This document shows, one piece after another, positions 37,954-46,596 of a stretch of 64,000 bases of DNA. Every line of letters starts with the position of its first letter. Position 1 is the stretch's first letter. The DNA comes from Phyllobacterium sp. OV277 (GTDB lineage: Bacteria > Pseudomonadota > Alphaproteobacteria > Rhizobiales > Rhizobiaceae), in contig NZ_FNIY01000001.1 of the NCBI RefSeq assembly GCF_900104355.1, positions 868,001-932,000 on the forward strand. Reading direction: 5' to 3'. A program made the translations under genes and the position numbers. The notes below the pieces were generated by a model that searched no databases, was not told the origin of the DNA, and worked only from the letters and a program-made list of their open reading frames with translations.

Positions 37954-39087
37954 GTGCTGAATCGAAAGAGCATATTGGCCGTTGGGTTCACATTTCTGCT
38001 TTGCACCACCCTGCCGCTTTCCGCTGCCAATTTCAAAACCGAAAAGGTTGATATCACCACCGAAACAGTCGCTGAGGGACTGGAGCACCCGTGGGGACTT
38101 GCGTTTCTGCCCGACGGCGCGCTGCTCGTGACGGAGCGAACCGGGAGCCTGCGGATCGTCAGGAATGGCCGGACATCGCAACCGGTTGCCAATGTTCCCG
38201 AGGTCGTCGCTGCCGGTCAGGGCGGGCTGCTTGACGTGGCGCTCGCGCCGAACTTTTCCACGAGCGGAACGATTTACTTCACATTTTCCGAACCCGGCAA
38301 AGGCGGTGCTGGCACAGCGCTGGCGAGCGCCAAGCTCATACGCGGCGAAAACAGCAACAGGCTTGAGAATGTCAAAATCCTCGTCTCGATGAACAAGAAG
38401 ACGACAAAAGGCCAGCATTTCGGCTCGCGGATTGTCATTGCGCCCGACGGCAAACTGTTCGTGACCATGGGCGAGCGCGGCGAGCAGGATCGTGCACAGG
38501 ATTTCAGGGATCAAGCGGGTTCGGTCCTTCGCATCAATGCAGATGGTTCTATTCCATCAGACAATCCATTCGCCGATGGGAAGAAAGGGCTTCCGGAAAT
38601 CTGGTCCAAAGGGCATCGCAATCCGCAAGGTGCCGCTTGGGACTCGCTGACAAAATCACTGCTGGCTGTCGAACATGGCGCAATGGGCGGTGACGAGGTC
38701 AACCAGCCAAAGCCCGGCAGGAACTACGGCTGGCCGGTCATTTCCTACGGCAAGCACTATTCCGGAGCCAAGATCGGCAAGGGCACCAGCGCCGCAGGCT
38801 ATGAGCAACCGCTCTATTATTGGGACCCGTCCATCGCTCCGTCAGGATTGGCAATCTATCAAGGATCAATGTTCCCGGAATGGCAAGGCGACCTTCTGGT
38901 CGGATCGCTTAAATTCGAGTTGCTATCGCGTTTGGACAGGGACGATAAGGGTGCATTTACCGGCGAGGAACGGATGTTCGACGGCGCGTTCGGGCGCATT
39001 CGCGATGTCAGGGTTGCACCTGATGGTTCCGTCTATCTGTTAACCGATGAGGCCAATGGCAAGATCATCCGTCTGACCCGCGGCTAG
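37954..39087 (+). CDS. PQQ-dependent sugar (aldose) dehydrogenase, YliI-like
   Basis: A 377-residue secreted beta-propeller. A signal peptide (about 1-24, NRKSILAVGFTFLLC core) is followed by EGLEHPWGLAFLPDGALLVTER, the typical first blade of soluble aldose dehydrogenases, and QGGLLDVALAPNF, HRNPQGAAWD and GRIRDVRVAPDGSVY. GTG 37954 has GGAGG at 5 nt; ATG 37930 does not. It probably oxidises aldoses in the periplasm if PQQ is available. It is divergent from greA. Confidence 0.9.
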   Translation: MLNRKSILAVGFTFLLCTTLPLSAANFKTEKVDITTETVAEGLEHPWGLAFLPDGALLVTERTGSLRIVRNGRTSQPVANVPEVVAAGQGGLLDVALAPNFSTSGTIYFTFSEPGKGGAGTALASAKLIRGENSNRLENVKILVSMNKKTTKGQHFGSRIVIAPDGKLFVTMGERGEQDRAQDFRDQAGSVLRINADGSIPSDNPFADGKKGLPEIWSKGHRNPQGAAWDSLTKSLLAVEHGAMGGDEVNQPKPGRNYGWPVISYGKHYSGAKIGKGTSAAGYEQPLYYWDPSIAPSGLAIYQGSMFPEWQGDLLVGSLKFELLSRLDRDDKGAFTGEERMFDGAFGRIRDVRVAPDGSVYLLTDEANGKIIRLTRG

Positions 39088-39180
39088 TGGTGAGTGCTCT
39101 TGAAGTCGCCCACGACAACCGGTAGAGCAAGGCGCGGGCTCAAATCCTTGGGATGACCGCACATATTCTGTGGATTCATC

Positions 39181-40068
39181 ATGACGCAAGGCCGTGCCAA
39201 TCTGTTGCTGCTTTTCGCAGGCGCCATCTGGGGCCTCGGATTTGTTGCGCAGGCCAGCGCCGTCGGCAATGTCGGCGCCTTTCTGTTCATCGGATTGCGC
39301 TTTGGTCTGGCGAGCCTCACGGTCGCGCCGCTGGCAATCCACGAAGCACGGCAAGCCAAACAGCCTCTGGCCCTCAAAGACTATGGCGGATTCATCTTTA
39401 TCGGATTGTTTCTATCAGTCGGGTCCGTTCTGCAGCAAATCGGCCTTGCCACCACAACTGTCACCAATTCCGGCTTTCTGACCGGCCTTTACGTGGTGAT
39501 GGTGCCCATTTTCGGTGTCATGCTGTTCTGGAATTGGCCGAGCCCTATTGTATGGCCCTGCGCCCTGACAGCGCTTGGCGGCATTTATCTGCTATCCGGC
39601 GGGCAGCTTGGCAATCTGACGACCGGTGACTGGCTGACAATCCTCTGTGCCGCCTTCTGGGCGCTCCAGATCATCTTTATCAATCGTCTTGCCCATGAAA
39701 ACGGCCGGCCCTTCATGCTTTCCCTCGTGCAGTTTCTTACCTGCGCTGTGTTCGGCATCACGATTGGCCTGTTCACCGAGCCGTTCAACCTGCCATCCAT
39801 CATGCTGTCATGGCCCGCCATTCTCTTCGGCGGCGTGTTCTCCTGCGGCATTGCCTTTACCCTGCAGGCAGTGGGACAGCGCTATACCAGTGCGCCACAG
39901 GCCGCGATCATGCTTTCCTCCGAAGCCCTGTTTGCGGCACTTTTCGGCGCCATCCTGCTTGGCGAGCGCCTGACATTCCACGGCGTTATCGGTTGTGCGC
40001 TGATATTCATCGCCATGATAACGGTCGAACTCGTACCGGCACTCCGTAACCGTACGGATGCAGCGTAA
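39181..40068 (+). CDS. EamA/DMT family transporter
   Basis: A 295-residue drug/metabolite transporter with ten predicted helices in two EamA repeats (about 5-135 and 150-285). AGAIWGLGFVAQASA in helix 1 and SSEALFAALFGAILLGERLTF near the end are typical of the second-repeat conserved motif. The substrate is not visible. It begins 93 nt after the sugar dehydrogenase gene and may be read with it. Confidence 0.87.
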   Translation: MTQGRANLLLLFAGAIWGLGFVAQASAVGNVGAFLFIGLRFGLASLTVAPLAIHEARQAKQPLALKDYGGFIFIGLFLSVGSVLQQIGLATTTVTNSGFLTGLYVVMVPIFGVMLFWNWPSPIVWPCALTALGGIYLLSGGQLGNLTTGDWLTILCAAFWALQIIFINRLAHENGRPFMLSLVQFLTCAVFGITIGLFTEPFNLPSIMLSWPAILFGGVFSCGIAFTLQAVGQRYTSAPQAAIMLSSEALFAALFGAILLGERLTFHGVIGCALIFIAMITVELVPALRNRTDAA

Positions 40069-40181
40069 AAAAACGCCTCGGAATCACCACATAGGTTAAT
40101 CCGAGCGCTGACCTTTCCTTTACATTTTGGCTTTATTTTATCGCATCGACGCTTGATTTCAGGCGAAAAGGATGTGGTGAC

Positions 40182-41162
40182 ATGAGTTTTGCGTTGTCGT
40201 CCGCCGTACCCTTGCGGCGCCTTTCGACCGTCTTTGTCCTGTGCACGGCAACCGCGCTCAGCGCCTGCGGCATGGGCGATGTCAGGCGTCCGCAAGCCAA
40301 TGTCGGCCATGGCTCCAGCACAACAGAAAGCGACACCTATATCGCCGAGGCTCCGCCCGCGGACACAACCACCGATACGTCCATTGCTGATAATTCTCTG
40401 GCTGGTGAAGAAAGCCGCGTTGCAAACAATGAGGTAGATCAGCCCGCGGCAAACGAGCAAAGCCCTCCCGCCGAACAGAATCTTGCAGCCGAACAGCCCG
40501 TTATGACGGAGGAAAACCACGCGGTGGCAAGCAATCAACAGAATTATGGCTATGCGGGCGGCAACCTTCGCGATCCTGTTTCCCGCAATGAAAGCCGTTA
40601 TGGCATGCCCGCAAGCGAAGTTGCCTGCCGAACACAGCTCAAACAGCTTGGCGTCGTTTTTCAGGAGCGCGCGCCCATCAATGATGGCGGCGTCTGCCGC
40701 ATCGACAATCCGCTCAACGTCAGCGGCTTTGCCAGCGGGCAAATCCGGCTGAAACCGAGCGCAACCCTGAATTGCCAGATGACCTTGGCCTTCGCCCGCT
40801 GGGTCAAAGGTGATCTCTCACCGTCAACGCGGCTGCGCTATCTCTCCGGCGTCAACACCATCCATCAGGCATCCAGCTATTCCTGCCGGACCATGAGCAA
40901 CCGGCGCGGTGCCAATATGTCTGAACATTCCAAGGGCAATGCGCTGGATATTGCAAAAATCACCCTGAACAATGGCACGGATATCAAGGTGCAGAAACCG
41001 GGCTTCTTCGCTTTCCGCCAGCGTGGATTGCTCAACAATGTTCGTTCCGACGCCTGCGATTATTTCACCACGGTGCTTGGACCCGGCTATGACATTTTCC
41101 ACAAGGACCATTTTCACTTCGACCTCATGCAAAGGAGAAATGGTCATCGGGCCTGCCGTTAG
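40182..41162 (+). CDS. extensin-like domain lipoprotein
   Basis: A 326-residue envelope protein. A lipobox LSAC (about Cys29) follows the N-terminal hydrophobic segment. A low-complexity acidic/Ala-rich linker (about 40-130, repeats of AEQ and NNE) precedes the extensin-like C-terminal domain (about 140-326), with SYSCRTMSNRRGANMSEHSKGNALDI and DIFHKDHFHFD. His and Asp residues there suggest metal-dependent cell-wall peptidase activity, by analogy to related D,D-peptidases; this is inference. Confidence 0.88.
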   Translation: MSFALSSAVPLRRLSTVFVLCTATALSACGMGDVRRPQANVGHGSSTTESDTYIAEAPPADTTTDTSIADNSLAGEESRVANNEVDQPAANEQSPPAEQNLAAEQPVMTEENHAVASNQQNYGYAGGNLRDPVSRNESRYGMPASEVACRTQLKQLGVVFQERAPINDGGVCRIDNPLNVSGFASGQIRLKPSATLNCQMTLAFARWVKGDLSPSTRLRYLSGVNTIHQASSYSCRTMSNRRGANMSEHSKGNALDIAKITLNNGTDIKVQKPGFFAFRQRGLLNNVRSDACDYFTTVLGPGYDIFHKDHFHFDLMQRRNGHRACR

Positions 41163-41168
41163 TCCGCC

Positions 41169-42353
41169 CTAGTGATGGGCCGGTTCTTGAACCCGGCCGA
41201 TATATTCCCAGATTGTCACGACGATGAGGATCAGGCTGGTGGCAGCGCCAAGCACCAGCGGAGAAAGCGCACCACCTGCAAACGCCAGAACCGCGCATAG
41301 CACTAGTCCTGCGATGTGAGACAGTGGCGGCCTGCCCTCGACATAGCCCTTGAACAGCAGATTACCGATCAGATAGAGCGCCGTGCCGCCGATGGAGGTC
41401 CACAGGACAGCGGGTGCAGAATGGCCGGTCGGGTGCGCCAAGATCAGCTCATCTGAAACCGCCACAACGATAATACCCGCCACCAGCAACACATGGATAT
41501 AGGTATAGGCAACACGGGCGATGCGGCCCGGATCATCCGTCGAAGCGATTTTATGGTGGGCGCGCAACTGCCCGACATTGAAGTAGATCAGCCACATTGC
41601 CACCGAGGCGACAAAGGTGGTCAGGAAGGCCGAAAACGAAATAAACGTCCATTCCTGCTCGGCGAACGTCGCACCGGAAACGAGAATGGATTCGCCTAAT
41701 GCGATGATGATGAACAGCGCCGCCCGCTCGGCCATATGGTCGCCGTCCACATCCCAGTCTGTCGTGGACGAAGCGCCAAGACCCGGCGTGCGAAAACCCA
41801 TCGCCGGTCCCGCAATCTCGATCAGCAGGGCAATGAGCCAGAAATATACCCGGTTTTCCGGCTCGGCCAGACCACCTGTGATCCAGAATATGCCTGACAT
41901 GGTCAGCCAGATCGAGATACGGACAAAGTTGATATAGTTGGAGCGATTGTGGTGACGCATCGCCCACATCATGAAGAGTGAGCGGCCAAGCTGCATCGTG
42001 ACAAACGCCATGGCAAAAACCAGTCCGCGCCCGGCAAAAGCCGTGGGTATCGAGGTTGATAGTACCAGCCCCGCCAGCATCAGCACGAAAAGCATGACCC
42101 GGACGGGCGGTGTTGTCGGGTCAAGCCAGTTCGTGACCCAGGCCGTATAGACCCACACCCACCAGACTGCCGCCAGCAGCAGCGTGCTTTCGCCGAGCCC
42201 CTTGAGGCTGAGATCATGCAGCAGAAAATGCGAAATCTGGGTGATCGCGAACACAAAGACGAGGTCGAAGAACAGTTCGACGAAATCGACCTTTGCACTA
42301 TCGCCTTCACCGCGCTTACGCGAATAGTTCCGGATTGCCCCAGATAATGTCAT
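41169..42353 (-). CDS. low temperature requirement protein A (LtrA) family
   Basis: A 394-residue membrane protein with about eleven helices. The hallmark VDFVELFFDLVFVFAITQISH (about 22-42) and the later WDVDGDHMAERAALFIIIALGESIL identify the LtrA family. Its biochemical role is unknown. ATG 42353 ends in a frame that is convergent with the extensin-like gene 6 nt away. Confidence 0.92.
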   Translation of the reverse strand: MTLSGAIRNYSRKRGEGDSAKVDFVELFFDLVFVFAITQISHFLLHDLSLKGLGESTLLLAAVWWVWVYTAWVTNWLDPTTPPVRVMLFVLMLAGLVLSTSIPTAFAGRGLVFAMAFVTMQLGRSLFMMWAMRHHNRSNYINFVRISIWLTMSGIFWITGGLAEPENRVYFWLIALLIEIAGPAMGFRTPGLGASSTTDWDVDGDHMAERAALFIIIALGESILVSGATFAEQEWTFISFSAFLTTFVASVAMWLIYFNVGQLRAHHKIASTDDPGRIARVAYTYIHVLLVAGIIVVAVSDELILAHPTGHSAPAVLWTSIGGTALYLIGNLLFKGYVEGRPPLSHIAGLVLCAVLAFAGGALSPLVLGAATSLILIVVTIWEYIGRVQEPAHH

Positions 42354-42564
42354 TTGCCGCCCTCAAATATCCCATCCGCACAAATGGTGCCTGATACAGC
42401 GTTTTATTCCAAGCTTTTTAGGGTGTTAACCCACAGCCAGTTTATCTCCACCCATCACCATATTCGAATGAAGGTGCATGAACACTCCTGACAAAACACC
42501 CTTGTCATTGGCGGGTCAGCTGCCTTTAATGCTGGTAAATCCCAACCTTCAGGAAAGGCCTACC

Positions 42565-42981
42565 ATGCGCTTTACCGATCGCTACCCGATCATCGTCACC
42601 GACAGAAAAGAGGCATGCCGCGATTTCTGGATACGGCATCTCGGCTTTACCAGCGGCTTTGACAGCACATGGTTCTGCTGGCTTTCAGGCGAAGATCACA
42701 CGGCTTCCATCGCCTTTATGACGCCGGATCATCCATCAGCACCGCCCGGCCCGGAAAGCTTTGGCGGCAAGGGCATGTGTTTTGAATTGCAGGTGGAAGA
42801 CGCCGCCGCGGCATATGAAAAAATCGTCGCCACAGGATTGCAGGTCGAATATCCACTCACCGACGAACCTTTCGGCCAGCGCCGTTTTGGCTTTCACGAC
42901 CCGTCGGGGCTTTGGATCGACATTGTCGAACAGATCGATCCGCAAGCCAATTTCTGGGACAAATATATGATCGGCGGCTAG
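42565..42981 (+). CDS. VOC/glyoxalase-like domain protein
   Basis: A 138-residue protein of the vicinal oxygen chelate fold, two beta-alpha-beta-beta-beta modules. YPIIVTDRKEACRDFWIRHLGF opens the first, and ERFGF-type QRRFGFHDPSGLWIDIVEQ closes the second. ATG 42565 follows AGGAAAGG with 6 nt spacing; the frame reaches 42478 without support. The function (glyoxalase, dioxygenase or resistance protein) cannot be read. The stop overlaps the convergent thioesterase end. Confidence 0.87.
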   Translation: MRFTDRYPIIVTDRKEACRDFWIRHLGFTSGFDSTWFCWLSGEDHTASIAFMTPDHPSAPPGPESFGGKGMCFELQVEDAAAAYEKIVATGLQVEYPLTDEPFGQRRFGFHDPSGLWIDIVEQIDPQANFWDKYMIGG

Positions 42982-43373
42982 CCCTTTGTCTCAGGCGGCA
43001 CTGGCGTTGGATTGCCCGATGAATCAAGTGCCACCATGACGAAATCCGCATGGGTAACGCGTTCCATCAGATCGGAAAGATAGCGCTGTGCCCATGCCTC
43101 CACCTTCAGGGTGATGGATGTGCGCCCGACACGCTCGATATGGGTGTAAACACACAGCGTGTCGCCGATCTTGACCGGCTTGGCAAAAGCCATCTCTTTT
43201 ACAGCCGCCGTCACCACGCGACCACGCGCCCGCTCCGCCGCCCGAATCCCGCAGGACAAATCCATCTGCGCCATAACCCAGCCGCCGAAAATATCGCCAG
43301 CTGCATTGGCATCCGCTGGCATGGCGAGCGTACGCAGGGTCAGTTCGCCGATTGGCTTGGTTTCTTCAGTCAA
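42978..43373 (-). CDS. acyl-CoA thioesterase (YciA-like hot-dog fold)
   Basis: A 131-residue single hot-dog domain. GELTLRTLAMPADANAAGDIFGGWVMAQMD contains the characteristic N-x-x-G-D-x-F-GGW motif with the catalytic Asp. TTG 43373 is chosen: GGAG lies 7 nt upstream and the TEETKPIGEL start matches the family, while ATG codons occur only far upstream. It overlaps the end of the glyoxalase-like gene by 4 nt. Confidence 0.88.
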   Translation of the reverse strand: MTEETKPIGELTLRTLAMPADANAAGDIFGGWVMAQMDLSCGIRAAERARGRVVTAAVKEMAFAKPVKIGDTLCVYTHIERVGRTSITLKVEAWAQRYLSDLMERVTHADFVMVALDSSGNPTPVPPETKG

Positions 43374-43546
43374 TTCCGGTCTCCGTAGCAAATCATCTGC
43401 ATTGATGATGCAGTGCAATAGAGGCAATGGAAAGACCTTGCGTGCAAGAACTGTCAGAAAGCCGACATGCCGGGTCGCTGCACGGTTTTTGACATCACCG
43501 CCCACTCGCTTAGGGTCGCAATGACAGTGAACGACCGGAGCAGGCC

Positions 43547-44743
43547 ATGAAAATCACCGATGTAAAAACCTTTGTCGTCGGCAATCCCCCGCCCTCGTTC
43601 GGTGGCACATGGTTCCTCTTTGTCAAACTCACCACCGATTCCGGCGTTGTTGGCTATGGCGAAGCCTATAATTCGACCGTCAGCCCACAGGTCATGCGCA
43701 AGGTGGTCGAGGATGTGGCAGAACGCTGGCTGATTGGCGAAGACCCACATCATATTGAGCGATTCTTTCGCCGTGCCTATTCCGGCGGGTTCACCCAGCG
43801 CCCTGACGTGACCATCATGGGCGCCGTGTCGGCACTCGAAATGGCCTGCTGGGACATTATCGGCAAGGAAGCGGATAAACCCGTTTATGAACTGCTGGGC
43901 GGGCGGGTGCATGGGCGGCTGCGCAGCTACACCTATCTCTACCCGAAGCCCGAGCTGGGCGAGACATCGGCGATCTACTGGAATGCCGAAGCCTCGGCGG
44001 AGCGCGCCGCCGAATATGTGGCCGAAGGCTATACGGCGGTAAAATTCGATCCGGTCGCGCCCTATACTTCTTTCGATCCGCGTCAGCTTTCGCTCGAACA
44101 GCTTGATCTCGGAGAAAAATTCGTCCGCCTCGTGCGTGAAGCGGTTGGCTCGAAGGCCGACCTCCTGTTCGGTACGCACGGCCAGATGACGCCCACCAGC
44201 GCCGTAAGACTGGCAAAGCGGCTTGAGCCCTATGACCCGCTCTGGCTGGAAGAACCTGTTCCGCCTGATATGCCTGAAAACATGGCCTATGTGCAGCAAC
44301 ACACCTCCATCCCCGTTGCGGCGGGCGAACGTCTGACGACGAAATACGAGTTTCAGCGGCTGCTGGTGAACCGTGCTGCCAATATCCTGCAAATGAATCT
44401 CGGGCGCGTCGGCGGCATTCTTGAAGCGAAGAAAATTGCTGGCATGGCCGAGACATTCCATGCGCAGATCGCGCCGCATCTCTATTGCGGGCCGATTGTC
44501 GGCGCTGCCAATATCCAGCTTTCTACCTGCAGCCCCAATTTCCTCATTCTCGAATGTATTCAGGCTTTCGGCGGTTTTCATGCGGAAATTCTCAAAAAGC
44601 CCATTCAATGGGAGGAAGGCTACATCATTCCGCCAACAGCGCCGGGCCTCGGGGTGGAACTGAATGAAGCTGTAGCCGAAGCCCACGCCTATGACGGCCA
44701 TGAACTGCATCTGAACATGGGCCGCGACCCGTTGATCGTCTGA
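43547..44743 (+). CDS. mandelate racemase/muconate lactonizing enzyme family protein
   Basis: A 398-residue enolase-superfamily enzyme. The N-terminal capping domain (about 1-125; MKITDVKTFVV) is followed by the barrel with TAVKFDP, LFGTHGQMTP, WLEEPVPPD and AAGERLTTKYEF, which supply the metal ligands. Probably a sugar-acid dehydratase. The exact substrate (galactonate, arabinonate or another) is not evident, and no sugar catabolic operon is adjacent. GAGCAGG precedes ATG. Confidence 0.88.
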   Translation: MKITDVKTFVVGNPPPSFGGTWFLFVKLTTDSGVVGYGEAYNSTVSPQVMRKVVEDVAERWLIGEDPHHIERFFRRAYSGGFTQRPDVTIMGAVSALEMACWDIIGKEADKPVYELLGGRVHGRLRSYTYLYPKPELGETSAIYWNAEASAERAAEYVAEGYTAVKFDPVAPYTSFDPRQLSLEQLDLGEKFVRLVREAVGSKADLLFGTHGQMTPTSAVRLAKRLEPYDPLWLEEPVPPDMPENMAYVQQHTSIPVAAGERLTTKYEFQRLLVNRAANILQMNLGRVGGILEAKKIAGMAETFHAQIAPHLYCGPIVGAANIQLSTCSPNFLILECIQAFGGFHAEILKKPIQWEEGYIIPPTAPGLGVELNEAVAEAHAYDGHELHLNMGRDPLIV

Positions 44744-44769
44744 CGAAATGGGTGGTTCCATTGTTGGAA

Positions 44770-44804
44770 AATTGTCACGCTGGTCAGTGATCAGCGTGAC
44801 AATT
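44770..44804. other. 13-bp perfect stem-loop between enolase-family and hydrolase genes
   Basis: AATTGTCACGCTG (44770-44782) and CAGCGTGACAATT (44792-44804) pair perfectly around a 9-nt loop. No T-run follows. It may be a terminator-like RNA element or a protein site. Confidence 0.6.
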
Positions 44805-44883
44805 CCATGTCGATGGATGCTTTTAGGTTGCGGTGCGGTCTAAATACTGGTTCTAACTCTGGAATGCAGTTCGGAGTGCGATC

Positions 44884-46053
44884 ATGAACGTTTCCCGCTT
44901 GTCGGCCTTTCTGCTCGTCATGCTTGTGCTGACAGGCTGCGGTGGTCGCGCCGTGCTTGGCCTTACCTCCCAGAATATCGTCAAGGCCAATGCTGCCGTG
45001 CCGTCCCCCGTGCTGAACGATAAAACAGGTCCGAAAGCGGTCATTCCGATTTTCGTTGCAACAAGCCGTGAGCGTTCGGACAATCTCTCCCTGCCCTATT
45101 CATCGAAACGCTCCGTATCGCTCAATTTTGCCCGTGTTGATGTGGGTATTCCGCCCAATCACAAAAGCGGCGAAGTGGAAAAGAGCAGCAGCAAGCCCAA
45201 TCCGGCCCGCGATTTTGCCGCCACAGCCTTCCAGCCCTATGGCGACAAACGCGTCTTCGTTGACAAGATCAACGCGGAACTGGCCAAGCGGCCGGCGGGC
45301 CAGCGCGAGCTTTTTGTTTTCGTCCATGGCTACAACAACAATTTTGCCGACAGCGTTTTCCGTCAGGCACAGTTTGCCTATGATTATGGCCTTCCCGCCG
45401 TAGCGGTCCAATATTCCTGGCCATCGGCAGGTTCGCTCGGCCTCTATGTCTATGATCGCGACAGCGCCACCTATGGCCGTGATGGTCTGGCTGAACTCCT
45501 GCAACTTGCTGCATCGACCAAGGCGACAAAAATCCTGCTGGTCGGACATTCCATGGGCTCGTTCGTGGTTATGGAAGCCCTGACAAAACTGGCGCAAACC
45601 GGTCATCGCGATGTTTTCAAACGCTTTTCTGGCGTAATGCTGGCCGCGCCGGATATCGATATTGATGTGTTCAAGAGCCAGGTTGCCGATATCGGCACGC
45701 TGCCCAAGCCCTTTACCGTTCTTGTGTCCCGCGCTGACACGGCGCTCAATTTCTCCGGCCGCATTACCGGCGGGCACCCGCGCGTTGGCGATGGCAGCAG
45801 TATTGCCGTGTTGCAGAAACTCGGCATCGTCGTCCTTGACGCGTCGGATCTGGATGGCGGCTCACATGGCGTCTTTGCCAGCTCGCCAACACTGATGAAC
45901 ATGGTGCGGAGCGGGCAGCTGTCGCAGAAGGTACTCGATGGTGACGAAACGCCTGCCGGACAGTCCGTTCTGGCCGACGGAACCTCTGTCATAACGGGTG
46001 CCGCATCCCTTGTGATTTATTTGCCAGCCCGTCTTCTGGGTGCCGTTCAATAG
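44884..46053 (+). CDS. alpha/beta hydrolase (DUF900) lipoprotein
   Basis: A 389-residue exported hydrolase. The signal ends in a lipobox, LTGC (about Cys20). The hydrolase domain contains FVFVHGYNNNFADSVFRQAQ and the nucleophile motif GHSMGS (about 222-227), with AAPDIDIDVF and a late GSHG that may supply the acid and His. The C-terminus has a hydrophobic end. The substrate is unknown. GGAG 7 nt before ATG. Confidence 0.87.
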   Translation: MNVSRLSAFLLVMLVLTGCGGRAVLGLTSQNIVKANAAVPSPVLNDKTGPKAVIPIFVATSRERSDNLSLPYSSKRSVSLNFARVDVGIPPNHKSGEVEKSSSKPNPARDFAATAFQPYGDKRVFVDKINAELAKRPAGQRELFVFVHGYNNNFADSVFRQAQFAYDYGLPAVAVQYSWPSAGSLGLYVYDRDSATYGRDGLAELLQLAASTKATKILLVGHSMGSFVVMEALTKLAQTGHRDVFKRFSGVMLAAPDIDIDVFKSQVADIGTLPKPFTVLVSRADTALNFSGRITGGHPRVGDGSSIAVLQKLGIVVLDASDLDGGSHGVFASSPTLMNMVRSGQLSQKVLDGDETPAGQSVLADGTSVITGAASLVIYLPARLLGAVQ

Positions 46054-46192
46054 TCGGCGCGCAAAAGACACGCGATCAACAATCCGCGATATAAATTTTT
46101 ATCGCTGCTAGCCGGTTACGTCATGATTTCGCTGTATTTTTTCGAAGAATCTCCTCATATTTCAATTCTCTCATTTTCTGAAAGTTTATTCC

Positions 46193-46450
46193 GTGGATCA
46201 GCATATCGAGCTTGTGGGTAGCCTCGCTGCCTTGATCACCACCCTGTGCTGGGTTCCGCAGATCATCAAGATCGTACGGTACCGGGAGACTGGCAGTATT
46301 TCGCTGGTCACCAACGTTTCCTTGGCGCTTGGTGTCCTGCTTTGGCTGTTTTATGGCGTCATGATCAGTTCGTGGCCGGTCATCGCCGCAAATGGTGCTA
46401 CGCTTCTGCTTATTCTGACCATCCTCGGGCTGAAACTGCGCTACGGTTGA
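46193..46450 (+). CDS. SemiSWEET family sugar transporter
   Basis: An 85-residue three-helix membrane protein. VPQIIKIVRYRETGSISLVT is the PQ-loop segment of bacterial SemiSWEETs, which dimerise to form a sugar uniporter. It starts at GTG 46193 with only weak upstream purines. Monocistronic by position, 90 nt before uvrB. Confidence 0.88.
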   Translation: MDQHIELVGSLAALITTLCWVPQIIKIVRYRETGSISLVTNVSLALGVLLWLFYGVMISSWPVIAANGATLLLILTILGLKLRYG

Positions 46451-46596
46451 TCGGGTTTTCGAGCCTATAGCTCGGACTATTCCAGCCTCGCCCCTGACAT
46501 TCCTACTGACAACCTTATGTCAGTAGCCTGTCGCTTCGGGTGACTTTTGCAGAGTTGGGTCTTTCCATTTCGCCGGACTCCCACCATATTCAACCC

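Noticed and set aside
43454-44761. 435-codon reading frame opposite the enolase-family gene
   Set aside because: Antisense to a full enolase-superfamily protein with intact motifs; no independent support.
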